Source of the DNA: Micrococcaceae bacterium
Lineage (GTDB): Bacteria; Actinomycetota; Actinomycetes; Actinomycetales; Micrococcaceae
DNA length: 58,134 nt
Direction: 5' to 3'
Assembly: GCA_025465475.1 (NCBI GenBank)
Contig: JAODMR010000161.1
Location: 1 to 58,134, forward strand
Under the pieces are notes generated by a model, which was not told where the DNA came from, searched no databases, and was given only the letters and a program-made list of their open reading frames with translations. Positions 1-8,450 of this stretch are shown here, piece by piece (the stretch's first letter is position 1; every line of letters starts with the position of its first letter). The translations under genes were made by a program, and so were the position numbers.

Positions 1-108
1 GCCGACGAGCAGGGCGTATTCGACGGCGGTGGCGCCGGTTTCTTCGCGGCGTAGGCGCTGCTGCAGGCTGAAGCCGAGGGTGTGGAGGGTTGCGAAAAGA
101 GAGACCAT
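1..108 (-). CDS. Flp/Fap-type pilin (class IVb), 5' part only
   Basis: The first 36 codons of a gene that runs off the left edge. A basic N-terminus (QQRLRREE) leads into the motif GATAVEYALLVG. That is the Flp pilin signature: prepilin peptidase cleaves after Gly, and the following hydrophobic helix carries the conserved Glu-Tyr. Flp pilins are small secreted subunits of Tad-type adhesive pili. The ATG at 108-106 is chosen because the coding frame starts there and an AAGG lies 11 nt upstream (minus-strand sense). A c-di-GMP-I riboswitch aptamer sits in the leader and ends 19 nt before the start codon. The remaining tad/cpa genes would lie outside the window. The family call is firm although the protein is truncated by the window. 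Confidence 0.85.
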   Translation of the reverse strand, partial: MVSLFATLHTLGFSLQQRLRREETGATAVEYALLVG

Positions 109-127
109 GAGAGAGAGACCTTACTGA

Positions 128-203
128 ATCGGTAGCCCGGCTGACCTCGAGGGTTCCGTGGCTTTGCGTCCCCAGCTTGCACTGGGTTTGCCCTTGTCGA
201 TGA
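128..203 (-). promoter_or_regulatory. c-di-GMP-I (GEMM-I) riboswitch aptamer
   Basis: Read on the minus strand, the leader contains the near-invariant GEMM-I blocks in order. ACAAGGGCAAACC is followed by a P2 stem capped by a GCAA (GNRA) tetraloop. Next come GGGGACGCAAAGCC, a second variable stem, and GGGCTACCGA. P1 can form between 201-198 (ATCG) and 131-128 (CGAT). These blocks hold the c-di-GMP-binding G, A and C positions known from the family. The aptamer ends about 4 nt before the AAGG of the pilin gene, leaving no room for a separate downstream terminator, so control of translation is the simpler model. A perfect 8-bp hairpin at 199-215 overlaps the 5' strand of P1 and could compete with it. 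Confidence 0.9.
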
Positions 204-227
204 GCGTCGCTCATCCGGTGCAAGAGA

Positions 228-255
228 AGAGTAGCAGTATTTTCCCACATGTAAA
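228..255 (-). promoter_or_regulatory. possible promoter of the riboswitch-pilin transcript
   Basis: On the minus strand TTTACA (255-250) and TACTCT (233-228) are separated by 16 nt, a fair match to a housekeeping sigma promoter. Initiation would fall about 7 nt downstream, just before the aptamer and its upstream hairpin. This rests on pattern only. Confidence 0.35.
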
Positions 256-561
256 GCCAGAGGCTCGGCGGGCCTCCCGATGGTGTTCTGGGACGTTAAT
301 TCTGTGACTCGGAGCCGGTGCGGTTTGGCCGCAATGGACTCTCACGCAATCGCAGCACTAGGCCCATCGCGCTGTTCAGGTGTGGCTCCTACCAACCAGG
401 GGCGGAGGGTTTTTCGATGTGGAGCGAAAAGGGATTTATATCTGCTGGAATTGCACAGCGGGGGAGAAAGTCCAGTTCCTTACCGGCGGCCTAGCCCGCG
501 GCTTCCGTTGGCATTGACAAGCGTTTTAGATAAACCGCGCAAAGGTCCGTCTTGATGTATT
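256..561. other. intergenic, no supported gene
   Basis: About 300 bases between the pilin leader and the next gene. A 91-codon plus-strand open frame (280-555) exists, but it has no recognisable domain or ribosome binding site and its composition is that of a random frame. No RNA family is recognised. Confidence 0.5.
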
Positions 562-1059
562 TCAGTGGCTCTCCGTCCCGTGACGTGAAGCGAGTTTAGG
601 GGGCAGTGCTTTATCACTGATAAACCCGGTTACGAGCGAGAAAATCACTTTGTGTGCTACGTCGACAACCCTTTCCTTTCGTGGCCAGGTGGCTGGGGGA
701 GCGCCGACGCCGGTGGTGTTCTCGACCGTCTGATCGAAGGCCAAACGCACGGCCGAGTGCCACACACTAGCGACCGGCCCGCGAATCCCAGTACTGGACC
801 ACAGCCCCCGCAGCGCGCCCAGCGCAGCACCGGTTCCAAAGTGCATTGCGTGGTTCCACCCCGTGGGTTTGTCCTCATCACTCGGATGCCGCCCCAGGAG
901 GGTCAGCAGGGCACGACCGGGTACGTAGGAGTTGGGCCGATGGGTAATGACCTGCTCAATTTTCTCGGTCGCCACCATTACTCCGGCTGCCAGCAGCCCC
1001 GCACCTGCACCCACTGTGGCTGACGTGAAGACCGACTGTAGACGCGACGTCGACGTCAT
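562..1059 (-). CDS. small conserved membrane protein, function unknown
   Basis: A 165-residue protein. The N-terminal hydrophobic helix (about residues 12-30, VGAGAGLLAAGVMVATEKIE) is followed by a polar stretch (NSYVPGRALLTLLGR), then Gly/Ala-rich and weakly hydrophobic segments (HAMHFGTGAALGALRGL, VIFSLVTGFISD). This suggests two to four membrane passes. The ATG at 1059 is preceded by a strong AGGAGG-like site (AGGAGGAATCATC), which fixes the start. It lies alone between the pilin leader and a divergent flavin-binding protein. The layout resembles actinobacterial DUF1440-type membrane proteins, but that is only a resemblance and no function can be assigned. Confidence 0.6.
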   Translation of the reverse strand: MTSTSRLQSVFTSATVGAGAGLLAAGVMVATEKIEQVITHRPNSYVPGRALLTLLGRHPSDEDKPTGWNHAMHFGTGAALGALRGLWSSTGIRGPVASVWHSAVRLAFDQTVENTTGVGAPPATWPRKERVVDVAHKVIFSLVTGFISDKALPPKLASRHGTESH

Positions 1060-1233
1060 GATGATTCCTCCTCATGTGGTGCCCGGATCGGCCCCTGCTG
1101 CTGACCCCGCGGCGGGAAAAGCCCGTTTTCATCCAGACTAATGGGGCCTGAACGTCATCTGGTTCCCACTGGTCCTGTTCCTTTTAGGTGATCCGTGAGA
1201 GAGTTCCACCACCAATGGAGGGGGATCTCAGAC

Positions 1234-1677
1234 ATGACCACGTCCACAAACGGTTACACGAACATGCCGGGCACACGCCATGTGGCGGAGGAGCTCGACA
1301 ACAGCAGGTGCTGGCAGTTGCTGCAGAGCAGCCGATCCGGCCGCATAGGTTTTCTTGCCGGGGACCGAATTGAGATATTTCCGGTCAATCATCTGGTCGA
1401 GGAGCAGGTGGTCTACTTTCGCACCAGTGAGGACGGGCTGTTGGCCAGGTCGACGCCGCAGCCCAACGCGTCATTCCAGACGGATGAAACGCATTCGGCC
1501 CGGATGACCGGCTGGTCAATTTTGGCCTCAGGACCCCTGGAAAAGGTCGATGACGCGTCCCTGATTACTTTCCTGGCGGGACGACAGTGGGATGAACCCT
1601 GGGCCGAGGGGCTGCAGGCGATCTTCCTTCGCCTGACTCCGGGCATCCTGACCGGAAGAAGCTTCCACATGGACTGA
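1234..1677 (+). CDS. pyridoxamine 5'-phosphate oxidase-like flavin-binding protein
   Basis: A 147-residue split-barrel protein of the Pyridox_ox_2 type. The order is typical: an N-terminal helix (LDNSRCWQLLQSSRSGRIGFL), a strand carrying FPVNHLVEEQVVYFRTSEDGLL where the flavin phosphate binds, a core with GWSILASGPLEKV, and a C-terminal LTPGILTGRSF. Such proteins bind FMN or related cofactors and are usually uncharacterised, often induced by oxidative or redox stress. ATG 1234 is preferred over an upstream in-frame ATG at 1195 because GGAGGGGG lies at the right distance and homology begins after 1234. The gene is monocistronic, convergent with the next gene. The substrate is unknown. Confidence 0.8.
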   Translation: MTTSTNGYTNMPGTRHVAEELDNSRCWQLLQSSRSGRIGFLAGDRIEIFPVNHLVEEQVVYFRTSEDGLLARSTPQPNASFQTDETHSARMTGWSILASGPLEKVDDASLITFLAGRQWDEPWAEGLQAIFLRLTPGILTGRSFHMD

Positions 1678-1708
1678 GGCTCGGGCCCAGTCCGGTCCCG
1701 TCGTGAGG

Positions 1709-2344
1709 TCAGTTGCTGTTGCCGGCGATCACGATGGAACCTCGCGTCCGGTCCAGAGCCCAAGCTGCAATCGCTGACGCTATTTTCCGGCCACCCTGCA
1801 CCGACGGCTCTATCGGGTTGGCATAATCGCCGTCCTCACTGCAGATCAGCCGCAGGTCAACGAGGGGCAGAGAACGGCTGAAGGCAGCCCTGGTGATGCA
1901 GTCGTTGAAAACGGTCAAGGCGGTCCGGATCACCGGGTAGGCGGGTGCGGACGAGGGTGTGTCGTAGATTGTGCAGAACGCTGACGGCAGCCCTGCGGTC
2001 ACGACAAACTCGGTCATGGCCTCGTAGCCAGCTCGAAACTGCTCCTGCGCGCCGTTGAACAGCGCAAACGCTTCTGCGGCGGTGGGAACCGGGCTCTGCA
2101 GGAGGTGGGCGAAACCCAGGGCATCATTACCCCCTACGCTGACCACCAGGTGGGTCGCGTCGGCCGGTAGGGCATCCAGTTGCTGCTTCACGCCGGAGAT
2201 CACGTCACCGTCCCTTGCCAGCAGGGTCGTTCGCCAGGACCGGGGAAGCTCGTCCTGTAGCTGCGCGGCGACATCAGGACCGCCATTGACGTACACACCA
2301 TTATCGAAAATGGAGTCCCCCAAAAGGACCACATGACCGTCCAT
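1709..2344 (-). CDS. SGNH/GDSL-family hydrolase
   Basis: A 211-residue protein that starts directly in the catalytic fold: VVLLGDSIFDNG (block I, nucleophile Ser in GDS), a later Gly, and VVSVGGNDALG (block III, oxyanion Asn in GGND). The C-terminal block NPIEPSVQGGRKIA sits where the family usually has Asp-x-x-His. The final His is not obvious here (EPS-xx-GG), so the catalytic base may differ. There is no signal peptide, so it is probably a cytoplasmic esterase or lipase of unknown substrate. It starts divergently from the downstream ABC operon and ends about 30 bp from the PNPOx-like gene, tail to tail. Confidence 0.75.
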   Translation of the reverse strand: MDGHVVLLGDSIFDNGVYVNGGPDVAAQLQDELPRSWRTTLLARDGDVISGVKQQLDALPADATHLVVSVGGNDALGFAHLLQSPVPTAAEAFALFNGAQEQFRAGYEAMTEFVVTAGLPSAFCTIYDTPSSAPAYPVIRTALTVFNDCITRAAFSRSLPLVDLRLICSEDGDYANPIEPSVQGGRKIASAIAAWALDRTRGSIVIAGNSN

Positions 2345-2655
2345 GTCATCGTCTCCCTTCGCTCGGGTGCCACCTGTCGTTCAGCCTAACCCTCGTTCCT
2401 TGGGGGTATCCCGGCGGCTGCAGCGAAATCGTGATCGCGCTGAAAGGGCTAATAACACGCCGTTCCTGCCTCAACGCTCGTCGCTCCCGCCGTCGGACAA
2501 CAACGCGCGCCTGTCCATTTGGTTAAGACTGCGGTGCGCAAATGAACAGTGGGTGGCCTGCGTTCAACGTTTCCCTAATTATCGCCGAAACGGCGTTTTG
2601 GCTTCTTTCTGGGTCCTAGCCTTGCTGAGGAAATGGACAAGGAAAGTGGAAACCG
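2345..2655 (+). promoter_or_regulatory. leader and promoter region of the Ugp-like ABC operon
   Basis: A 311-base divergent intergenic region, more AT-rich than its surroundings. At 2583-2599 a small inverted repeat (CGCCG-AAA-CGGCG) followed by TTTT could be a weak terminator or an operator. GTTCAAC at 2562-2568 resembles one half of an actinobacterial Pho-box direct repeat, but I see no second copy at the right spacing. A purine-rich site (GGAAAGTGGAAACCG) precedes the first permease ATG. Confidence 0.4.
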
Positions 2656-3599
2656 ATGACCTCGACGCACCCGGCACTGGAAGCGGGCAACCCTCCCGGC
2701 CCGCCGCACCGCACCATAAGAAATGTCAGGAAAGCGCGTACTTGGCTGCTATTCCTCCTGCTGGCAGGTCCTAACCTTGCCCTGTTGATCGCCTTTACGT
2801 ACAAACCCCTTCTCGAATCGTTTTACTATTCCACCCTCCAGTGGAACATCGGCTCAGCCAGGGCTATACCGGTTGGCCTGCGAAACTACACGGACTGGTT
2901 TGGCAACGCGGAAACGCCGCGTGTCCTGGGCATCACCCTGGTCTTCACGGCGGCAACCGTCGGTGGCGGCCTGATCCTCGGATTGGCCCTGGCCGTGCTG
3001 CTGAACCGGAAGATCCGGCTCAGGGGACCGGCCCGCACCATCGTTGTGGCACCCTACGTATTGTCGGGTGTTGCGGTGGGCCTGCTCTGGCTGTTCGTGT
3101 TCGATCCGAACTTCGGCATCGTGGCCGCCCTGCTGAAGCTGATCGGCCTACCGTCACCGGCCTGGTACAACGATCCGGGCTGGGCCCTGGCCATGGTCAT
3201 CATTGTCCAGCTCTGGAAAAACGTGGGCTACACTGCCCTCATTTACCTTGCCGGGCTGCAGGCCGTACCGACCGACCTCATGGAAGCCGCTGCCCTGGAC
3301 GGCGCTTCCCCCGCTGCGGTCTTCCGCCGGATTACGCTGCCCCTGCTCAGTCCCACCACCTTCTTTCTCAGCATCACCACCCTGCTCAGTTCCCGCAGAG
3401 CTTCGACATCATCCAGGCAATGACCAAGGGCGGACCTCTGGAAGGCACGACGACGATGATGTACCAGATCTACCACGAGGGCTTCGTTGCCGGGCGGGCC
3501 GGATACTCCTCCGCCGTCGCCACCATCCTGTTCCTGGTGCTGCTGGGCGTCACCCTCATTCAACTCCGATTCGTGGAACGGAAGGTGCACTACTCGTGA
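2656..3599 (+). pseudogene. ABC sugar/glycerol-phosphate permease (UgpA-like), frameshifted
   Basis: An inner-membrane permease of the MalF/UgpA type. The first frame (2656 to about 3392) gives five membrane helices and the EAA loop (DLMEAAALDGASPAAVFRRITLPLL), then degenerates into SSRRASTSSRQ and stops at 3423. The expected C-terminus (SFDIIQAMTKGGPLEGTTTMMYQIYHEGF and the last helix) continues without a break in the next frame to 3599. One missing base at or near the CCC of 3392-3394 explains this; restoring it gives about 314 residues, the normal family length. It is first in an operon with a second permease, a binding protein and a GDPD enzyme. This is either a real lesion or a homopolymer sequencing error. 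Confidence 0.75.
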
Positions 3600-4533
3600 G
3601 CCTGAAAAATATCCAGCCGGCACCTGCCGCACCGAAGCCCTCCGCAGAAGTCAGCGCCAGGCGAGTGGCCGCACCGCCAGCCTCCCTGGCAGTCATTGCA
3701 CGCCCGGCACGCCGGCGTCGACGCTTCCACTCCGGAAGCTACCTGGCACTGGCCCTGGCCGTCGCAGCCATGGTTCTTCCCTGGTGTGGATGCTGCTGGC
3801 GAGTTTCAAGGGGCAGGACGAGATCTACTCCGTGCCCATCCAATGGCTGCCCGACTCGATCACCGGCGCCAACTATTCCGCCGCCATGGACTCGGTGCCC
3901 TTCGGCAGCTTTTTCCTGAACAGCGTCCTCACCACGTTCATTGGTGCGGGGATCAAAATTGTCCTTGGCCTGATGACCGCCTATGCGCTCGTTTTCCTGG
4001 ACGTTCCCTTCCGGAAGTTCTTTTTCGCGCTGGTGATTTTCGCCCTGTTGGTGCCCCAGCAGATCGTCATTCTTCCCAACTACACATTGGTGGCGAGTCT
4101 TGGCTGGCTCAACACCTACCAGGGCATCATCGTTCCCGGCCTGGCGAGTGCCTTCGGCACCTTCCTGTTCCGCCAGCATTTCCTGTCATTGCCGGTTGCG
4201 GTCCTTGAGGCCGCCGCCCTGGATGGGGCCGGGCACCTACGCCGGCTGTGGGCCTTCGTGGTGCCAATGTCGGCCCCGACCATCGCCGCCGTCGGCCTGG
4301 TATCCGTGGTCTCGGAATGGAACGAGTACCTCTGGCCCCTGCTGGTCGTTGACCGGCCCGGCATGATGACGCTGCCTATCGGACTGACCCTGCTGCAAAA
4401 CACGGACGGATTGACCAACTGGGGAGTGCTGATGGCCGGCACGGTGCTGGTCACCCTGCCCATCCTGGCCGTCTTTTTCGCCCTGCAGCGACGCATCATG
4501 GCAGGACTCACCGCCGGTGCGGTTACCGGCTAG
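3596..4533 (+). pseudogene. ABC sugar/glycerol-phosphate permease (UgpE-like), frameshifted
   Basis: The second permease of the pair. It starts at GTG 3596, overlapping the stop of the first permease by 4 bp. The starting frame encodes a basic N-terminus and the beginning of helix 1 (SYLALALAVAAMVLP). It is lost at the CCC at 3779-3781, after which the next frame carries all the rest: LVWMLLASFKGQDEIYS, five further helices and the EAA loop (VLEAAALDGAGHLRRLWAFVVPM), ending at 4533. Restoring one base gives about 312 residues, the usual MalG/UgpE length. The shift has the same direction and the same TTCCC context as in the upstream permease. As read, both halves of the channel are broken. Confidence 0.75.
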
Positions 4534-4588
4534 TACCACTTCACAAAACCACTCTTCCCTAGCACCTTGCACCGTGAAAGGCATTCCC

Positions 4589-5965
4589 ATGATCACGCCC
4601 GCACGCCAGCATTCAGCAGGCACCTTCCCCCTGACCCGCCGCAGCGTCCTCCAACTGGGAGCAGCTTTCTCAGGCACCGCCCTGTTGGCTGCCTGTGGAG
4701 GCCCGTCCGTCGGCAGTGCCGGAACTAATCTGGCCTCCGCCCCCGCCCACGACTGGACCACCATTAAACCGGCGTCCTCCATCACCTGGTGGAGCAACCA
4801 TCCCGGTAATTCCATGGCCACCGAACAGGCCATCATCGACGGCTTCCAGAAGGCCAATCCAGGCATCGCCGTCAACCTCGTCACCGCCGGGGCCAACTAC
4901 GACGAAATAGCCCAGCGCTTCCAGGCAGCGTCGGGAACCGACAGCCTCCCCGACCTGGTGGGCGCGAGTGACGTGTGGTGGTTCCGGTACATGATCAACG
5001 GGCAGATCATTCCCCTGGACGGCCTGGCCAGCCACCTGCAGAGGAACACCCCCGACTTCAACACGATCCTTTACGACGACTACAAGTACCACCAGAGCCA
5101 CTGGGCCATTCCCTACGCCCGGTCCACCCCGCTGTTCTACTACAACAAATCCCTCTGGAACGCGGCCGGCCTGCCGGATCGGGCGCCGGCTTCCTGGGAC
5201 GAGTTTGACCAATGGGCACCCAAACTGACCACTACCCTGGGAGGCGCCGCTCCACTGGGCATTGGCAAGGGAACCTCCTGGGCTGCCTGGTGGTTCTGCA
5301 ACATCCTGTGGGGCATGGGCGGCCAGTACTCCAACGGCTGGGACATGAAGCTGGAACAGCCGGAAACAGTCGCCGCCGGGGAATACCTCCGCCGACTGAT
5401 CAATGTGGACAGGAGTGTCTCCGTCTCGGCCACGGATTCCACCGCTGATTTCGGTGCCGGCGTGAGCGCCTGCACTATCGCCTCCACCGGCTCGCTCAAG
5501 GGAATTCTCACGTCAGCCAACTTCGAGGTGGGCACCGGTTTCCTGCCTGCCGGACCGCAGGGTGCCTTCACACCCACCGGTGGCACCGGCATGGCCATCG
5601 CCTCAGGCAAGTCCCCGGAACAACAGCTGGCCGCCGGGATGTTCCTGAAGTACCTCACGGACACTGAACAGACCGCCACCTTCTCCGCAGCCACCGGATA
5701 CATGCCGGTGCGTGCCTCCGCCACGGGCGGAGCCACCATGGCTGCGATCTATGCCAAGACGCCGCAGTTCCGCACCGCCGTGGACCAGCTGCAAAACGCC
5801 CGCTCCCAGGACTGGGCCAGGGCTTTCGTCCCGTCGGGTGACAAATACCTGACCACCGCGCTGGAGCAGATCATGCTGCAGGACACCCCCGCGGCGGAAG
5901 CCTTCCGAACTGCCGCAGCTGACATCAGCACGTCGTACGATCAGAATGTGAAGGCGTACCTGTGA
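4589..5965 (+). CDS. extracellular solute-binding lipoprotein of the Ugp-like ABC importer
   Basis: A 458-residue family 1 solute-binding protein. The N-terminus has a twin-arginine-like signal (TRRSVLQLGAAFSGT) ending in a lipobox (LLAAC), so the mature protein is a lipid-anchored receptor. The body has typical UgpB/MalE features: ITWWSNHPGN, IAQRFQAASGTDSLPDLVGASDVWW, WAIPYARSTPLFYYNKSLW and TGGTGMAIASGKSPEQQ. ATG 4589 has GAAAGG upstream and begins the signal sequence; earlier in-frame codons are non-homologous. With the GDPD enzyme overlapping its 3' end, the likely ligand is sn-glycerol-3-phosphate or a glycerophosphodiester. No ATPase is encoded here, so a shared MsmX/UgpC-type ATPase would be needed. 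Confidence 0.85.
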   Translation: MITPARQHSAGTFPLTRRSVLQLGAAFSGTALLAACGGPSVGSAGTNLASAPAHDWTTIKPASSITWWSNHPGNSMATEQAIIDGFQKANPGIAVNLVTAGANYDEIAQRFQAASGTDSLPDLVGASDVWWFRYMINGQIIPLDGLASHLQRNTPDFNTILYDDYKYHQSHWAIPYARSTPLFYYNKSLWNAAGLPDRAPASWDEFDQWAPKLTTTLGGAAPLGIGKGTSWAAWWFCNILWGMGGQYSNGWDMKLEQPETVAAGEYLRRLINVDRSVSVSATDSTADFGAGVSACTIASTGSLKGILTSANFEVGTGFLPAGPQGAFTPTGGTGMAIASGKSPEQQLAAGMFLKYLTDTEQTATFSAATGYMPVRASATGGATMAAIYAKTPQFRTAVDQLQNARSQDWARAFVPSGDKYLTTALEQIMLQDTPAAEAFRTAAADISTSYDQNVKAYL

Positions 5966-6723
5966 GCAATCCCCTCAGCACCCCCCGCATCCTGGCGCAC
6001 CGGGGCAACTCCTCTGCCGCCCCGGAGAACACGTTGGCCTCCTTTGATGCCGCGCTCACCGCCGGGGCCGACGCCATCGAAGTTGACCTGCGGCGGACGG
6101 CCGATGGAACGGTGGTCGTGATCCACGATGATTCCCTGGAGCGCACCACGAACGCCTCGGGTACGGTCAGCCGGACCGGACTGGAAACGCTGCGTGCCGC
6201 CGACGCCGGATCCTGGTTCTCCGCTAAATACACCGGCGCACAGGTTCCCACCATGCCCGAGCTGGCCGCCTGGGCGGTCGCACATCCAGGGGTGAGCTGG
6301 CTGTTCGAGTTCAAGGGGCAGTGGAGCACGGTGCAGGCTGCGGCAGCCCTGGACGTGTTGCGCGCCCACAACCTGGCAAACCGGTCGACCGTTCAGGGCT
6401 TTTCCGTGGACACGGTCCGCGCGTTGGGCATGGCCGGCCCGGAATTCCGACGGGAACTGCTCATCATGACGTTCGACAGCATTCCGGGCTTGCTGGAGTT
6501 ACTGCACGGGCTCGACGCTTCCGGCTGCAATCCCTATGGCGAACTCCTGCTCCGGCACCCACAGCTGACGGACCAACTACATGGTGCCGGCTATTCCGTC
6601 ACCCCCTGGACACTGGACGAGCCGGAGCAGTGGGCCGTCGCCATGGCCCAAGGCGTGGACGGCATCATCACCAACAAGCCCGCGGAACTTCGGTCCTTCC
6701 TTGGAGCTCCCGTCCCTGCCTGA
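5962..6723 (+). CDS. glycerophosphodiester phosphodiesterase
   Basis: A 253-residue GDPD (UgpQ-like) TIM barrel. It shows ILAHRGNSSAAPENTLASF (catalytic His-Arg and the Glu-Asn pair), then AIEVDLRRTADGTVVVIHDDSLERTTNASG (metal-binding Glu and Asp and the second catalytic His). It ends with YSVTPWTLDEPEQWAVAMAQGVDGIITNKPAEL. The enzyme hydrolyses glycerophosphodiesters to glycerol-3-phosphate and an alcohol. There is no signal peptide, so it acts on imported substrate. The GTG start overlaps the stop of the binding-protein gene by 4 bp (GTGA), indicating translational coupling. This partner is the main argument for reading the ABC operon as phospholipid head-group or glycerol-phosphate uptake. 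Confidence 0.9.
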   Translation: MSNPLSTPRILAHRGNSSAAPENTLASFDAALTAGADAIEVDLRRTADGTVVVIHDDSLERTTNASGTVSRTGLETLRAADAGSWFSAKYTGAQVPTMPELAAWAVAHPGVSWLFEFKGQWSTVQAAAALDVLRAHNLANRSTVQGFSVDTVRALGMAGPEFRRELLIMTFDSIPGLLELLHGLDASGCNPYGELLLRHPQLTDQLHGAGYSVTPWTLDEPEQWAVAMAQGVDGIITNKPAELRSFLGAPVPA

Positions 6724-6808
6724 TCGACTGGGGCACGGGCGGGGCCGGGACACGACGGGGCGCGACGGGGGTATGTCGGATGCGGGCAGGCCGTGCCAGA
6801 ATCGCTGG

Positions 6809-7738
6809 GTGACCGGACGACTGATGCTTCTCGACACCGCCTCCCTGTACTTCCGCGCGTTTCACGGCCTGCCCGAGACGATCCGGGCACCTGACGGTTC
6901 CCCCATCAACGCTGTACGCGGACTGCTGGACATGATCGCCCGGCTGGTCACCGACTTCCAACCAGCCGGGCTGGTTGCGTGTTGGGACGACAACTGGCGG
7001 CCGCACTGGCGGGTCGCCCTGATGCCGGAGTATAAGGCCCACCGGTTGGCCGCTGCGGTTCCCGGCGGTATTGACGTGGAGGAGACACCCGCCGGGTTGG
7101 TCCGGCAGGTGCCCATCATCCGCCAGGTGCTCGACGCCCTGGACATTCCCATTGTTGGTGCGGAGGATTGCGAGGCCGACGACGTGATAGGAACCCTGGC
7201 CACCCGGGCAGCGGGACCGGTGGATGTGGTGACCGGCGACCGGGACCTGTTCCAACTCGTCGATGACGCTGCCGGCATCCGGGTGGTCTATACGGCCAAG
7301 GGGATGAGCAAGTTGGAAATGGTCACCGACGACGTCGTGCGCGCGAAGTACGGTATCCCACCGAACCGGTACGCCGACTTTGCCGTGATGCGCGGCGACC
7401 CGTCCGACGGTATCCCCGGCGTTCCGGGCGTGGGGGAGAAGACAGCCACCACACTCCTGAACGAGTTCGGGGACCTCGACGGGATCATCGCAGCAGCAGC
7501 TGACCCGTCTGTACCGCTGTCGGCCTCGATCCGCACTAAAATCAAGGCGGCCCAGGCCTACCTGGAGGTGGCACCGACGGTGGTGCGGGTCCGGCGGGAC
7601 CTGGACCTGCCGGAACCCGATTCCGTTCTCCACCCACTCGCCGCCTCCCGGATGGAGGCGCTCAACGCCCTGAGCGACCAGTGGGGGCTGGGAGGTTCCC
7701 TCAACCGGGCGGTCCGCGCCCTGGGCACTGCTGAGTGA
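6809..7738 (+). CDS. 5'-3' exonuclease (PolI N-domain/FEN-like)
   Basis: A 309-residue stand-alone homologue of the 5'-nuclease domain of DNA polymerase I. Visible blocks are LMLLDTASLYFRAFHGLP (first metal Asp), GAEDCEADDVIGTLA and VVTGDRDLFQLVDD (acidic metal ligands), and the helix-hairpin-helix GDPSDGIPGVPGVGEKTATTLL. It probably removes flaps or RNA primers. GTG 6809 is chosen as the first start consistent with homology; ATG 6824 is the alternative. There is no clear Shine-Dalgarno for either. It lies 85 bp after the GDPD gene and is probably transcribed separately. Many actinobacteria carry such a paralogue besides polA. Confidence 0.85.
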   Translation: MTGRLMLLDTASLYFRAFHGLPETIRAPDGSPINAVRGLLDMIARLVTDFQPAGLVACWDDNWRPHWRVALMPEYKAHRLAAAVPGGIDVEETPAGLVRQVPIIRQVLDALDIPIVGAEDCEADDVIGTLATRAAGPVDVVTGDRDLFQLVDDAAGIRVVYTAKGMSKLEMVTDDVVRAKYGIPPNRYADFAVMRGDPSDGIPGVPGVGEKTATTLLNEFGDLDGIIAAAADPSVPLSASIRTKIKAAQAYLEVAPTVVRVRRDLDLPEPDSVLHPLAASRMEALNALSDQWGLGGSLNRAVRALGTAE

Positions 7739-7869
7739 GCCGTCGGGAGGAGGCGACCTACTGCAGTGACGGTGCCGCCGGCAGGAACGCTCTGGCGGTT
7801 GCACATCATCCGGCCTAGCATGGCTGACGTTCCACAACTGAGGAACGATGCCCGATGCAGGAGGCTGCG

Positions 7870-8424
7870 ATGACGACCCTTACCGACCGACCGAAGACTG
7901 CCCTGATGGTCATCGATGTGCAAACGGGAGTGGTCACCGGGGCGCACCATCGGGATGAGGTTGTGGCCAACATCCGGACCCTGCTGGACAAGGCGCGCCG
8001 GGCAGGGGTTCCGGTGGTCTGGGTGCAGCATTCCGACGAGGATATGCCCATCGGCAGTGACGCTTGGCAGTATGTGCCGGAGCTGACCCGCCAGGACCCT
8101 GAGCCATTGGTGCAGAAAACCTACGGGGACGCCTTCGAGGCTACCAACCTGGAGGAGGTTCTGAACGGTGCGGGAGTCGGGCACCTGATGGTGACCGGAG
8201 CGCAGACAGATGCGTGCATCCGCTCCACCATCCACGGCGCCTTCGCCCGCGGCTACGACGTGACCCTGGTCGGTGACGCGCACACCACGGAGGATCAGAC
8301 AGCGTGGGGCGCCCCGCCACCGGAGCAAGTCATCGCGCACACCAACCTGTACTGGCGTTTCCAGTCCGCACCCGGACGCACGGCCGGGGTCACGGCGACA
8401 CAGGATGTGACCTTCGGCAGCTGA
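7870..8424 (+). CDS. isochorismatase-family cysteine hydrolase
   Basis: A 184-residue hydrolase with the complete triad of the family: Asp16 (LMVIDVQTG), Lys83 (LVQKTYGDAF) and Cys116 (TDACIRST). A cis-peptide region (TGAQTDAC) precedes the Cys. Family members hydrolyse amides or vinyl ethers (nicotinamide, N-carbamoyl compounds, isochorismate); the closest general type is a YcaC/nicotinamidase-like hydrolase of unknown substrate. ATG 7870 is preferred over ATG 7855 because AGGAGG (7859-7864) sits 5 nt upstream of the former. It is convergent with the following membrane-protein gene and has no operon partner. Confidence 0.88.
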   Translation: MTTLTDRPKTALMVIDVQTGVVTGAHHRDEVVANIRTLLDKARRAGVPVVWVQHSDEDMPIGSDAWQYVPELTRQDPEPLVQKTYGDAFEATNLEEVLNGAGVGHLMVTGAQTDACIRSTIHGAFARGYDVTLVGDAHTTEDQTAWGAPPPEQVIAHTNLYWRFQSAPGRTAGVTATQDVTFGS

Positions 8425-8450
8425 GGCTGGGTGCCCGTGCAGGCGGTGCG

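Noticed and set aside
280-555. 91-codon plus-strand open frame upstream of the pilin leader
   Set aside because: No ribosome binding site, no recognisable domain and random-looking composition.
2562-2568. GTTCAAC as a Pho box for the Ugp-like operon
   Set aside because: Only one half-site is seen and direct repeats at 11-bp spacing are missing, so phosphate control is not supported by the sequence.
2343-2774. 143-codon frame between the SGNH and permease genes
   Set aside because: It overlaps the true permease start, starts inside the SGNH gene, and its composition is that of a shadow frame.
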